Shown here piece by piece: positions 26,601-38,360 of a stretch of 64,000 nt of DNA; the first letter of the stretch is position 1; each line of letters opens with the position of its first letter. The notes below the pieces were generated by a model, which did no database searches, was not told the DNA's origin, and was given only the letters and a program-made list of their open reading frames with translations. Made by a program: the position numbers and the translations under genes. This DNA comes from Thermothelomyces thermophilus ATCC 42464 (taxonomy: Eukaryota > Ascomycota > Sordariomycetes > Sordariales > Chaetomiaceae): positions 4,588,001-4,652,000 of the forward strand of contig NC_016472.1 in assembly GCF_000226095.1 (NCBI RefSeq), written 5' to 3'.

Positions 26601-27262
26601 AGTTAAACGGGACGTTAGCACCCTAAGACCGTACGTTACTAATAACGCGTACCTTAGAATCCTATACCCTCTATTCTTCTGCTTTTATTTCCTCTAGAGA
26701 CTATATACCTCGACGAAATAGCTTAGAACCCTGCTCCTTTAAGAAATGTTTCTGGCGACAAAGACGAGCTAATCGACTAATAGCCGTCTAAAGTTAAGTC
26801 TAAAGAACGAAAAGGGCCTCTTTAGCATCAGCCTCTTCTTGTTCTATATATTTTTATTTAGATATAATCTTTATTACTATAAAAGGTTAGCTACGAATAT
26901 TAAGGTAATGAACTAGGTTACAAATAAGCAGACGTTATATCGGAACTATCGTAAGAATAACCCTAACATATACACTTGCTATAGCAAGAAGAGCTTAACG
27001 CTATACGATAAGCTAAGTTCCGCTTAAAACACTACAAATATAGCATAACATCTACACCAGAAGAATTAATAAAAGAAGCAAGCATAGTACGCTATTAGGA
27101 TTTCGAAGATCGGCGCTTAGAGATACAATCTACTATCTTATCAGCCACTAGTAATACAGAAAAAGGGAAAAATTATAAGGTATACATAGAAAAGGATGTT
27201 AGCGCTATTTGAAACGACCTAAAGAGGGCTTTTAGGTCAAAAGCCTTAGAAGGAAGGCATTA

Positions 27263-28143
27263 TATTATAGAAATATATATATGTGACGAACCCAACTCAG
27301 ACTTCTTCTGAAAGGGTCTAGACAGAGGTAGGTTGAGCATGACAAGCAGGCAGGTCGTCTAAGGGATTCGGTAAAGCCAAAGGGTTCACAACAACACTTA
27401 GAGTTGTCTCTTATAGTAATCAGCAATGCTCGGTGTGAGTACTGTGATTGTAATTGTTACCACTGGCGAACTCCTAGAGTCCACCATAACGAGTGACTAG
27501 CTAGCTATATATACACAATGGTCTGTCCCTCTTCAATAGTTATCACCAGTACCACTTCTCCTTTCACTTCGTGATTCTGCGTTATCGACGGTGACATGCT
27601 ATTATCACCAGTGAAGACCTTAGTCTTGGCGGTGATAATCTTCTGATTAGTCCGTCGAGTGATTGGCTGTCGGAATGTCCCGTGTCCTAGCTGCAGCCTG
27701 CCGGGCCGCCTATGTGCTTATCTGTGACAATATATAGATGTTGCCTAAGCCACTAGCACAAACAGGCTAATCAAGCCGAAGAAATGATAGACTAATTAGG
27801 ATAGGATTACACTTGGCATGAAATGATCCTAGCAGAGGATCACTAGCTTACGATATGAGCCAGGTAAGCTAGTATAGAGGATCACTACGACTGCTAGTAA
27901 TCCTAGGATTATATATATATATAGATAGTCACTCGTTACGGTAGACTCTGAGAGTTCACTAGTGATAGCAACCTACAATTATAGTACTTATACCAAGCAT
28001 CGTTGACTACTGTGAGAGACAACTCTAGTGTTGTTGTGAACCCTTTGGCTTTACCGAATCCCTTAGACGACCTGTACGCTTGTCCTGCTTTACCTACCTT
28101 TGTCTGAACCCTTTTAGAAGAAGTCTGAGTTAGGTTTGTTATA
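27263..28143 (+). repeat. 3' LTR of gypsy copy B, interrupted by a solo LTR
   Basis: It begins TATTATAG (RIP form of TGTCACGG) and ends GTTATA, then ATAGG. Positions 27,282-27,729 are an inserted inverted LTR plus one copy of its ATATA duplication. Without the insertion, the remainder aligns along its whole length with the 428-bp 5' LTR of copy B. Confidence 0.85.
27282..27729 (-). repeat. Solo gypsy LTR, inverted, TSD ATATA, little RIP
   Basis: A 448-bp LTR reading TGTGACGAACCC to CTGTGACA on the + strand, flanked by ATATA on both sides. Its left part is the reverse complement of the conserved 3' half of the other LTRs. Its right part (about 27,515-27,729) is a variant not seen elsewhere in the window. 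It is rich in CA and TG dinucleotides, unlike everything around it. It therefore arrived after the surrounding RIP or escaped it. Confidence 0.85.
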
Positions 28144-28148
28144 ATAGG

Positions 28149-30694
28149 ATTAGGCTAAGATTATTATAGCTATAAAGATTAAGAGCTAGAGAGCTATATT
28201 ATAGGAGGTAACTAACTAGCTAGACCTATTATAGAGGCTAGAGTAGTAGGTAAGGCTATAAAGCTACCTACTAGTTAACCTTCTAAAGCTCTTAGCCTTT
28301 AAAGGGGGGTTTATAAGCTACTAATAGAAGGCTAAAGTACTAGCTAATAAGTTCTTTCTAAACCTAGAAGTAGACCTGTTGGATATTAATAACCTTAAAC
28401 TAAACGACTATTAGGAGCCGAAGTTCGAAGTAAGTTAGGAGGTTATAGTAGATAAAGTTAGAGTAGTACTAGCTAGGGTAGCCCTATAAAAAGCCCTAGG
28501 GGAAGACCTCCTCCCTATAAGTCTACTAAAGGCCTATAGGTAGCTACTTTACTAGATATTAGCTATACTAGCTATAGAGAGCCTATAGCTTAGCTATTTC
28601 CTAGCCTAGTTTAAAAGGGCTAAGATAGTAATCCTCTATAAGCCTAGCAAACCCCTATAGGCCTACTTTACCCTAGGTAGCTATAGGCCTATAGTACTCT
28701 TACTAATAGTAGGTAAGGTATTAGAGGCTATAGTTACCTAGAAGGTAACGGCTATTATAGAGGCCTATAGGCTTCTCCTAGCTAAATAGATAGGTAACTA
28801 GGAATATAAGTCTATAGAACTAGCTATTTGGCTTATTACAGCCTAGGTCTAAAAGGCCTAGAGGTATAAGGTAGCTACCTCCTTCTTATAGCTTGATATC
28901 TTAGGGGCTTTCGATACTATTAACTATACCTAGCTATTAGCCACTCTATAGAACTAGGGCTTCCTAAAGTAGGTAATAGTCTAGGTTAGGGAGTAGCTAT
29001 AAGATAAGGTAGCTATTCTTTACTTCGATAGCTAGGAAATAGAAGATATAATAGTAAAGGCCGGGGTTCTATAAGGGTTACCCCTCTCCCCTATACTATT
29101 TATCCTCTATATAGCCTCTCTCTATTAGGCCATTTGCTAGGCTAGCCCTATAGTTAGTTTAATAGGCTTTACTAATAATATTAACTTTCTAGCCTTTAGG
29201 AGGGCTAAGGAGGCCTATAATGGTTAGTTATAAAGGGTCTAGAAGGCCTACCTTTAGTAGGTAAGGATTTAAGGTATTACCTTTACCCTAGAAAAGTGCG
29301 AACTTATCTACTTTAATAGGGGCCGAAAATAGTAGTTATAATCGCTAGAGCTCCTATAACCTAAAAGGGGTACTACTACTATAGCCCCTTTAAAGTTAGC
29401 TAGATTCCTAGGGATCTAGCTAGATTAGAGGCTATAGTATAGCCCCTATTATATAAGGGTAGCTAAAAAGCTAGAGACCTAGGAGTTTGCCTTAACTAGG
29501 CTCGTTATAAAGACCTAGGGCCCTAGCCTCCTATAGGCCTACAAGGTCTATACTAAGTATATCTATAGTGCCTTAGCTTATAGGGCCTTAAATTTCTATA
29601 AGCCTACTAAGCTAAGGGGTAAGCTAAAAGGCCTTACTAGGGAATTATTAAAGGCCTAATATAAGGCCCTCTAAGTAGTTACTAAGGCCTATAAGGCTAC
29701 CCCTATCCGGTGCCTCGAAATAGAAGCCTAAGTACTACCCCTTAACCTCTATCTTAATAAGAGGTTAGCTAACTTTAAGGCTAAACTTGACTAGCTACTC
29801 CTATAGACTAAGGTAGGCCTAGGGACCCCCTAGGTCCCTATAAGGGGTCTTATCTAATAGGCTTATAATAGGCTAAGCTAGAGGTTCTAGAAGAGAAGGG
29901 CTAGGGTAAAAGGCTAGGAGCTAAAGCCTATAGCCTTAAAGATAGTGAGGTTAATAGTCTAATAATAGGTTTAAGGGGGCTATAAAAGGAATCTACCCCC
30001 CTTATAGACCCTATAAAGAAGGCTATGGGCTATAGAACTAGCTATAATAGCTAGCTAGAGTAACCACTAGAGGGCTAACTAAGCTAGTAAGAGGATATAG
30101 TATATATCTAATAAAGACCTTCTATACCTAGTTTTTATAGGGGAAGGCCTATAAAGATACTAAGGCCTAATAAAGGCCTAGAGCTCCCTACTAGTATAGG
30201 CCTATATAAGGGCTATTAGCCTCCATAACTTCCTTTTTAAGGTTTAAGTCCTAGGGGTTAGTACCCCTTACTATGCCTATAGCTAAGGGAGGGAAACTAT
30301 AGAGCACCTAGTTATTTAGTGCCTAAACCTACTAAGAAGCCAAATATAGGAATCCTAGGAAATACGGTCGTAAAGGGACCTTGACTTCGTTTTATAGGGT
30401 ATAGGGGCCTATAACTATCGTTTGGCAAGGAGGGTTCTATAGTGGTTAATAGATCTAAGGAGGCTCCTAGAATACTGCCTTGTAAGGAGGCTAGACCGGG
30501 AGGTAAGGCCTCTATAGGGCTATTCTAGCTACTTTTCCTTTTCTTTATAGTATATTAGTATTCCGAATTAGGCGTTAAAGGCAGGACAGAGGTTTTTATC
30601 TAGCCTATTAGGTATAGTTTCCTTTGTATATAATTAGAGAGGCTTTAGTATATTTATTAGTATAGTAGTATAGGATTAATAATAATAATAATAA
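28149..30694 (+). mobile_element. LINE-2, 3' part (reverse transcriptase to TAA tail)
   Basis: Resumes the LINE broken at 12,727. It is collinear with 5,200-8,219 of LINE-1: reverse transcriptase core with a GAFDTIN-like stretch near 28,910, a FADDTN-like motif decayed to FTNNIN near 29,170, a GRETIEHLV motif near 30,290 and a (TAA)n tail at about 30,674-30,694. There are no open frames of note and TAG stops are frequent. Confidence 0.82.
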
Positions 30695-32302
30695 TTTACT
30701 AAATAGTCTTACTAGCTAACTAGGAATCGCTTAGCTATTAGGATAGCTACCTTACCTTTAGGCTTATAAACTGAATAGTAGTTTAAAGCCTAAGGGTAAT
30801 ATATTAATCTTATAAATCGGTTAATCTATAGCTCCTAGATAATTAGTAGGTTATATTTGGCCTCCTCTAATAGGACCTTAAAGGCCTATTTATTACCTTA
30901 GGTATTTTACTAAAGGATCTTAATTTATATTTAAGGTAGCTAGAGTAGAGGCTAAGGGTATAGTAATAAGCTCTATAGCTATTATCCTCTTATCCAGTTA
31001 TAAAAGAGAGGGGGCTCTAGGCTATAAAAAAGGGATATAGGTCTATTGTATTATAAAGAGCGCTCCTAGCTACTTACTAGGCTAGTATAGGCCTTCTATA
31101 TAGTAGGCATTTAGCCCTAGTTTAGTAATAGTTATTATCTTCTTAAGGGTTGCTAAATTCGAAGGCTACCTTCTAATATAGCTATCCTAATAGCTAGAAG
31201 GTTTAAGGTCTATACTAATAGGCCTCCCTAGCCTATTCCTAGGCCTTAACTTTCTTTAGATAGCTCTTATACTAGGCTATATAAGGGCCCCTATACACTA
31301 TATATTCATAAAGGAGCTAGTTAGAGTAGATATAAGGTACTAGGCCTCTCTAGCCTTCTCCCCTTCTCTATAGGCCTTTATACTATAGTAGTTATAATAG
31401 GTTAGCTACTAATAATACTACTAGATATATCTAGAGCTCTAATACCTATAGTATTACCTTAGTTTTAGGGCATCCTAATAAGGCTTATAGTCTAATACCT
31501 AGGCATCCTAGACTATACCCTTATTATAGGCCTTCTAGGCCCCTTTAAGGTCTTATAAGCCTAGGAGTATCATAACCTACTTCCTTTATAGGCTCTTTAA
31601 TAGCTGGAACTTGACTATCTCGACCGATTATAAGCCTATAGCCCTTTTAAAGTCTTATTTACTAACTCCCTATAATTCCTCCTTTTAGACTCCTTTGGCT
31701 AGGACTATATAGGCTCTATTAATCTCTCTAGCCTACTCTCTAAAGGCTATAGCTAACTATAACTTATTAGCTAAGTACTAGTCCTTAATAGCCTTATCTT
31801 TAAAGACTATTATAATATTATTACTTAGGAGCTTCCTAGCTATAATAACTCCCTAGTAGCTAGAAGCCCTATTAACTACTTAGACTATTTTAGCTAGGGT
31901 TTAGGCTTTAAGGTCCTCTTATGGGCTTATATTCTATATTATAACCTCTTATAATGCCTATAATAGTATAGCCTTAGCTAATAATAGGCCTCTTTAAGGG
32001 CCTATTACCCCTTATTATAGGCCTATAGCTACCTATACCTAGGTAAGGTAAAGGATAGCCTTAAGGGCTTCTTTAAGCTCCTTTTTAACTTCCTTAGCTA
32101 TAAGCTCCTATAGGTTTAAAACTAAGCCTATAATAGTAGTTATAAGGCCTTATAAAAGCTAGTTAGTAAAGTCTTATATAATACCCTATCCAAGGCTTAG
32201 TATAAGGTTAACTAATTCTATAATAAAACCCTTAAGTTCCTTAATATCTAAGGTAAAGTAAACCTATTAAAGGCCCCCCTCTAGTTAGTTTAAAGCTATA
32301 AA
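30695..32302 (-). mobile_element. LINE-3 fragment, inverted, ORF1 region
   Basis: The reverse complement of LINE-2 5' sequence. For instance 30,720-30,970 matches 11,690-11,960 inverted, and 31,480-31,640 matches 11,030-11,160 inverted. It abuts the tail of LINE-2 on the left and the left LTR of element D on the right. It extends further 5' (to about 32,300) than LINE-2 does. Only the ORF1 part is present. All frames are closed. Confidence 0.7.
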
Positions 32303-32629
32303 TATTATAGGCCTAGGTTATACCTAGGCTAGATAATGCCTAGGCTTTACCTAGGTATAGAACGGACCTACCCTACCCTACCTACCCTACCCTATAGGTC
32401 TATAGAGCGTTCGTTACTCGTTTGTAACTCGTCCGGTAGACACGCGGCCAAGGCCCGGTTAGCGCCTAACCCGGAGCCTAACCGGGCCCTACCTAGGTTA
32501 TATATATATATATTAGTTAAAAGGCATTCTTCTATATAACTCTTACATTCTTCCTCTTTTTCCTCCCTAAGGTAGTTAAATGAAATATTATATACTTATC
32601 TATAGATATTATAAGGCTAGTATATTATA
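32303..32629 (+). repeat. Left LTR of element D
   Basis: 327 bp, matched over its whole length by 40,497-40,823. It contains a short array of CCTAC/CCTA units (about 32,370-32,398) and a GC-rich patch (about 32,410-32,490) that keeps CpG sites. RIP-type differences distinguish the two copies. A 67-codon open frame inside it (32,336-32,539) has no counterpart in the other LTR and is not a gene. Confidence 0.85.
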
Positions 32630-32999
32630 TTTTAACTACCTTCTTACTAATAGTATCTCCTTAAGGGAGTTATTGATAATATAGTTATAATAGATTTAGG
32701 AGTATATAGGCCCTTAGGCTTAGCGAAATTATAGGAGCTTGTCTGCTCCCTTTAAGTAGCAGTAGAATGGTAGAATGTTACGATTAACACCCTCTAGGTA
32801 TCCTAAACCTAACTTATCCTGACCCTTAAGTCGGCTAGGGTACCTCTTAAAGCTTAACGGCCGTAGCGGAAGCGTCTCCTTACTTGATAACCTTTTGATA
32901 GTAAAAAGGAACTCTTTATAATATAGAAGAGTATAATAGAATATATCCTTGTAGCTAATAGAGATTTTATCGGCTCTAATTATAACTAATAGGTCTTTA

Positions 33000-35900
33000 T
33001 CTAGGGAAACCTTATATACTAGGTATAGACCTAAGTTATAGCCTACAATAAATCTATAGGCCTGAAAGTTAGGTACGACCTAACTTAGTTCCTTTAATAT
33101 CTCGAGAGTATCTTCTCTAACCTCTATAAGAAGATGGTAGCCTTATTAGAACTAGAATTCTTATAATAGAGAGACAATAAACCGTTTACTACCTTTATTA
33201 TTTAGTTTAAAGCTAAGCTATAGTACTATTAGTAAGAGAATATATTAGAAGCTTGGAATTAGGTAAATTAGTTTACCTACCGTATATACCCTTGGGACTA
33301 TAACTATGCGATAACTAGACCGAAAGATTACTTAGATAACCTATATTATAATAAATATTAATAGCTAGGAGAGCTAGGCTATATTCCATATAGTCCTAAG
33401 ACTTATATATAACATTATATTAGGCCTCCTATAGATAGAATATTAGGAAGTTATACTAGATATATATATAAGCGTTCTTAAGATTGGAATGTAACTAGGA
33501 CTATTTATCTATAAGATCTCTTCATAGCCTAGACAAATAGAAATCTCCTAAATAATAAGTATAGTCTTTATAGGTATAATATGGAAGGCATGGAAAAAGA
33601 AGACTTCTAATACCTTCTTAGTTACTAATATCTAGGAGATAATAACTATCTTAGAATTAAGATATTAATTTAATAGAGATAGCTTAGAAAAAGGGGGTAC
33701 CTAATCTAAGCCTAATATAAAGTTAGAGGTTACCTTACTAGATAAACTTTATAACTTTATTAACCTCTTTAATAAGGAGAAAGCTAGTAGACTCTCCTTA
33801 TATTATAATATAGCTAACTATTATATTAAATTAAAGGAAGGCCTAGATAGAAAGATTCTTAAACTCCCTTAGAAGCCTTTCTATAATATGCCATAAGATC
33901 ATTTATTAGAAGTCTAAAAGCAAGTTATTAACTTACTAGATAAGGGATAGATCTAAGCTAGCTCCTCTTTAGCTACTACCCCTATCTTCTTAATAAAGAA
34001 AGTAAATAAAGAATAGAGGTTCTATATTAATTATTAGGCATTAAATAAGATTATAAAGTAAGATTAGTACCCCCTTCTACTTATTAAAGAGACGCTTTAC
34101 TCCTTAGCTAGAGCTAAGTAGTTTATAAAGCTTAATATTTAGGTAGCCTTTTACTATATCTAGATTATAGAAGGCGATAAGTATTTAATAATATTCTAAA
34201 CCTAGTTTAGCCTCTTTAAATGGCTTATTTACCTCTTTAGACTTATAAGTATATTTATGACTTTCTAATAATATATTAATAATACTCTTAGCTTAATATT
34301 TAGAGACTTCATAATAGTATACCTTAATAATATCTTAATCTATATATTAAGTAATGGGAAAGATTATATAAGGTAGGTAAAGGATATACTTTAAAGGCTA
34401 TAAAAAGTAAAACTTATATTAGATCTTAAGAAGTATATATTTACTATAAAAGAAGTTAAATATCTTAGCTATATTATAAAGGTAAATACTTAGGTTTACC
34501 TGGACTCTAAAAAGCTAGCTACTATCTATAAATAAGAGGTACTATATAAGGTTTAGGGAGTATAAAGTTTCCTAAGGTTTATAAACTTCTACTAAGACTT
34601 TATCCCTAACTTCTCTAAGTTAACTATACCTTTAATACGGTTAACTTATAAGAATACCCCGTTTTAGTAAGGGACTAAGGAATAAGAGGCCTTTAAAGCT
34701 CTTAAGATAGCTTTTATATTAGAACCTATCTTAGTATAATAGGATCCTAAATAGGAGATAATACTTGAGGCAGACTGTTCCAAGATAGCGTTAGGAAGAT
34801 GCTTATCCTAATAGGGAGAAGACGGGATCCTATATCTTATAGTCTACTATTCTATAAAACTATCCCTAGCCGAATGAAACTATATAATCTATAACAAGGA
34901 ACTACTTATAATTATCTTATATCCAAAGGCCTAGTTAGCTAAGCTTTATAGTATTATTACCTCCTTTTAGATCCTAACTAATTATGAAAACCTTAAATAC
35001 TTTTTTAAATCTTATTTAATTAGTAAATAGCAAGCTTAATAGACTAAAATACTCTCCCTCTTTAACTTTAAACTTTATTACTAACTAGGATTATAAGCTT
35101 CCTATCTTAATACCTTATCCTATTATAAATAAGATTACCCTAAGGATATATAGTATATAGTATAACTCTTCCTTACTATTTAGATAAATATAGCTAGTAC
35201 CTTATTATTACCTAGAATATACTACTTACTAGAAAGGAATACTATTTTTATAAATATATAGCTTATAGCCTTATAAGATAAGGGAGTTATTAAGGATAAA
35301 CATTATATATACTAGCTCTAGGCTATCTAAAATAGGGCCTAAAAATTTCTAAAGGAGGTAAACGTAATATAGACCTAGATTATAGATTACTCCTTTAATA
35401 TATAAGGTACCCTTTAGTTCTAAGGTAGACTTTAGCTTCTTATATAGGAGTTACTTATAACTACCATTCTTTAATATATCTATAACTCCCTTATATTAGG
35501 CTACCTAGAGAGGAACGGATTATTTAAAATGCTCTAATAGGACTACCATTAGGACTTTATATCCCTAGATATAAAGAGATTTATAAGGAACTATTATACG
35601 TATCAAAGGGCTAAAGTTTTACATTAACTATAATAAAGATTCCTCTAGCCCCTACCTATCGCTAACCGCTTCTAGAAATAGATTTCTATCGATTTTATAG
35701 TCGATCTCCCTATATAAGACAAGAATTTACCCTAGTACCTTATAGTAATTACTAACCGGCTGTCAAAGTATATCTAGCTCAAAGCTATATCCTCGATAAG
35801 AGCTAAGGCATATATACTCTAGTTCTAAGATATATAGTAGCGGTTTTATAGATTTCTAATACAAATTATTACTACTTATAGTTTAGATTAGCTTAGCTAG

Positions 35901-36800
35901 TTTTAGACTACCCTTCATAAGACTATTAGGATCGAGTAACTACTATTAATAGCCTATTATCTATAGATAGATAAAGGTATAGAATATATAAATTAAGAGG
36001 TATAGATTATCCTATAGACTATAGTTTCCTTTGCCTAGTATAACTAGCCTAAACATCTACCTATATACTAGCTTACAATTAATAACTATAACTTAATAAT
36101 AACTAGGATAAGTATAAGCTACCTTCTCTATAGTTATAATATAAGCCTAATATAGTTTACTAACCTACTAGACACTCCTATCTTAACCTTATAAAGAAAG
36201 AGTTATTAATTTCTTATATTACCTAAGAGAAGGTATAGAATAGACCTAGGCCGCTATTATATATATGTAGTAACGTTAGTAAGAAAACGCTAATCGTTCT
36301 TAATACCTAGCTAAGAGATTTAAAGTAAAGGATAAAGTATAGCTATCCTTATATAATATTAAGACTAACTACCCTAGCTATAAACTTAATTAGGTTAACG
36401 CTAAATATAAAATAATTATAGTACTAATACTATTAATAGTAACTTTAAATATTCCTTATAGCCTTTACCCTACCCTCTATATTAACCTTATTAAGTATAT
36501 TATATCTAACCTACTATCTTTATAATATATATTAGATTTTTGACTAGACCTAGTATTAGAACTCTCCTAGAAGGGACTATTATAGGAGGAGTACAAAGTA
36601 GAAGTAATCCTTGTAGCTAGGAACGTAAGGGAAAGAGGAAATTGACACAATATACTAGTAAAATAGAAGGGATATAATACCTTAACTTAGAAACCATTAG
36701 AAAATCTAGAAAATACTAAGGCGCTTGATACGTTTAAGTAGGAGTAGGGAGATAATAATAGACTAGTTACGAATAGAAGGTAGGGAAAAGTATAAAAGCA
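33000..36800 (+). pseudogene. pol: pol of element D (inactivated; ends approximate)
   Basis: Reverse transcriptase residues are recognisable despite TAG stops: PIFLIKKVNKE and INY-ALNKIIK near 33,980-34,060, a YPLLLIKETLYSLARAK stretch near 34,067-34,120, and YLNNILIY (from YLDDILIY) near 34,320. Integrase residues LEIDFYRFYSRS-like and the catalytic region follow around 35,670-35,960. A chromodomain (ILVK-KGYN, then KPLENLEN) lies near 36,655-36,715. The gene would have encoded replication and targeted integration functions. No intact frame longer than about 60 codons remains. Confidence 0.75.
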
Positions 36801-36962
36801 AATAGTATAAATTTTCTATATAGGTAGGCAAACCTAGGGCGAATAAGCGGTAGGCGCGTTATAGTCGCGTTATAGATACATTATAACCACGTTATGGACG
36901 TACCTATAAAGATAGTCTAATTATAAAAGCAAAACAAACATACTAACTAGCGCGTAATACGT

Positions 36963-37870
36963 TTACTCCATAACCTCCTCTTTCTTATCCTCCTCCTCTA
37001 AAATAATAGTCGTGACGTTAGGGATAGGGTCGTTATAGTTATAAATTAGGTATACTACATACTCAATAGGTAAGGAAGAGTAGTAGGTATAGGAATGGCT
37101 AAAGTCAATTAGTATAGGTATAGGGTATATAGAGATATAAGAGTAGGCGTAAGAAGTAAGTAATAGAGTGCCTAGGATATAGGTAATAAGGGTAACATTA
37201 GTATTAACTAAAGTCGATATATTCTTATTTATATACCATATCTAGCGTAATATACTATCGTTCTACGCTATAGCACGATATATAAGCTGCCTAGCAGCCC
37301 ATAAAGTAGGGTTAAGGCTAGTAGTAGGCTAGATAATGTTACTATAGTAGGTAAGGGTATTAAAGGCAAGGGTAATAGTAACTAGGGCAAAATTATTATT
37401 AGAGCGATAAGAACTTGTAGCATACGTAGAGGCAAAGGTAGCCTATCTAGGCAAATAGTTAGACTAGGTAGCCTTAAAGAGTATAGAGAACAAACATAGT
37501 AATATAGAGAACTTAGGCATTAGGATAGTATAATAGGTACCTTAGTTAGCGGTCTTATAATAGGTAGGGGAGGCAAGGGCAATACTAGTATTATAATAAC
37601 CTACGATTTTCTTAATACCTATATATAGGTAAGGGTTATTAGCCTAAAGCTATAGATTCTAAACGTAGCTCTTATAGCTCTTATAATACATTATATAAAA
37701 AGCGCCTTAACCCTAGATATATTTAACCTTATTACCTCTTAGAAGTTAGTTAATATATAGTAGGTAGTATTATTACTTCTTAGGCTATAGTTTAAACTCC
37801 TTATTAGAAGAGTTACCCTTAATAGTATACCTACTAAAGGAAAGGTTAGTATTCTTATACTATGAAATAA
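36963..37870 (-). pseudogene. Antisense ORF of element D, unrecognised, RIP-inactivated
   Basis: On the minus strand one phase runs from at least 37,870 to a TAA at 36,963-36,965. From the ATG at 37,691 this is 243 codons, with nine internal stops: eight TAG and one TAA, no TGA. All can derive from Gln or Trp codons by RIP. Composition is protein-like: tyrosine- and asparagine-rich, with an RQLIYRAIA stretch and a strongly charged end (EEEDKKEEVME). The frame continues upstream of that ATG with the same character, so the original start was further right. It faces pol tail to tail. I do not recognise the family. Confidence 0.55.
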
Positions 37871-38360
37871 AGAGTTAATCTATATTATATATATATATAT
37901 ATATAATAGCTAAAAATTAGTATAGGTAAGGGAAAACTTATATAATAATCTTTATTCTTATTATTACTAAGGTAATAACTATTACTACTATTACTAAGTA
38001 AACTAGTAATTATTAATATATTAGATGGATATTAATTAAAAAAAAAACTTAAAGGTATAATAAGGGTATAAGTAATAAGTATAATTATAAAAGGCAAAGG
38101 TAATTAGAAGGTATAAAAGAAAAGGAGAGTTAGTTATAGGAAAGAGAATTAGGAAAGGAAGGGAAGTAAAAAGGGTATTTATAGGCATTAGAAGAAGGTA
38201 ATGAGGGAATATAGAAGACCTAGGCAACTTCCTCATTATATATATAACTTACTACTATATATATAGGTTATATTATTTTAATAACAAAGGGAAGAAGGTA
38301 TAGGTTTTATCCAAACTCAAATAGCTACCTATTTATATATAACATACCATTATATATATA

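Larger units (their letters stand above)
12728..28143 (+). mobile_element. Ty3/gypsy copy B, complete but interrupted twice
   Basis: Full-length LTR retrotransposon in + orientation with TSD ATAGG (12,723-12,727 and 28,144-28,148). It is split by copy A, which inserted at the gag start (13,225-20,630), and by a solo LTR within its 3' LTR (27,282-27,729). The internal region 20,631-27,262 runs collinear with copy A: gag, zinc knuckle (near 21,540, one Cys kept), protease, reverse transcriptase, RNase H, integrase and chromodomain. The longest intact piece is 79 codons of the integrase C-terminus at 25,920-26,159. It is more heavily mutated than copy A, consistent with being the older insertion. 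Confidence 0.9.

Noticed and set aside
32363-32398. CCTAC/CCTA repeats resembling telomeric CCCTAA
   Set aside because: The array is short and irregular, and is present in both LTRs of element D (also near 40,560), so it is an LTR feature and not a telomere remnant.
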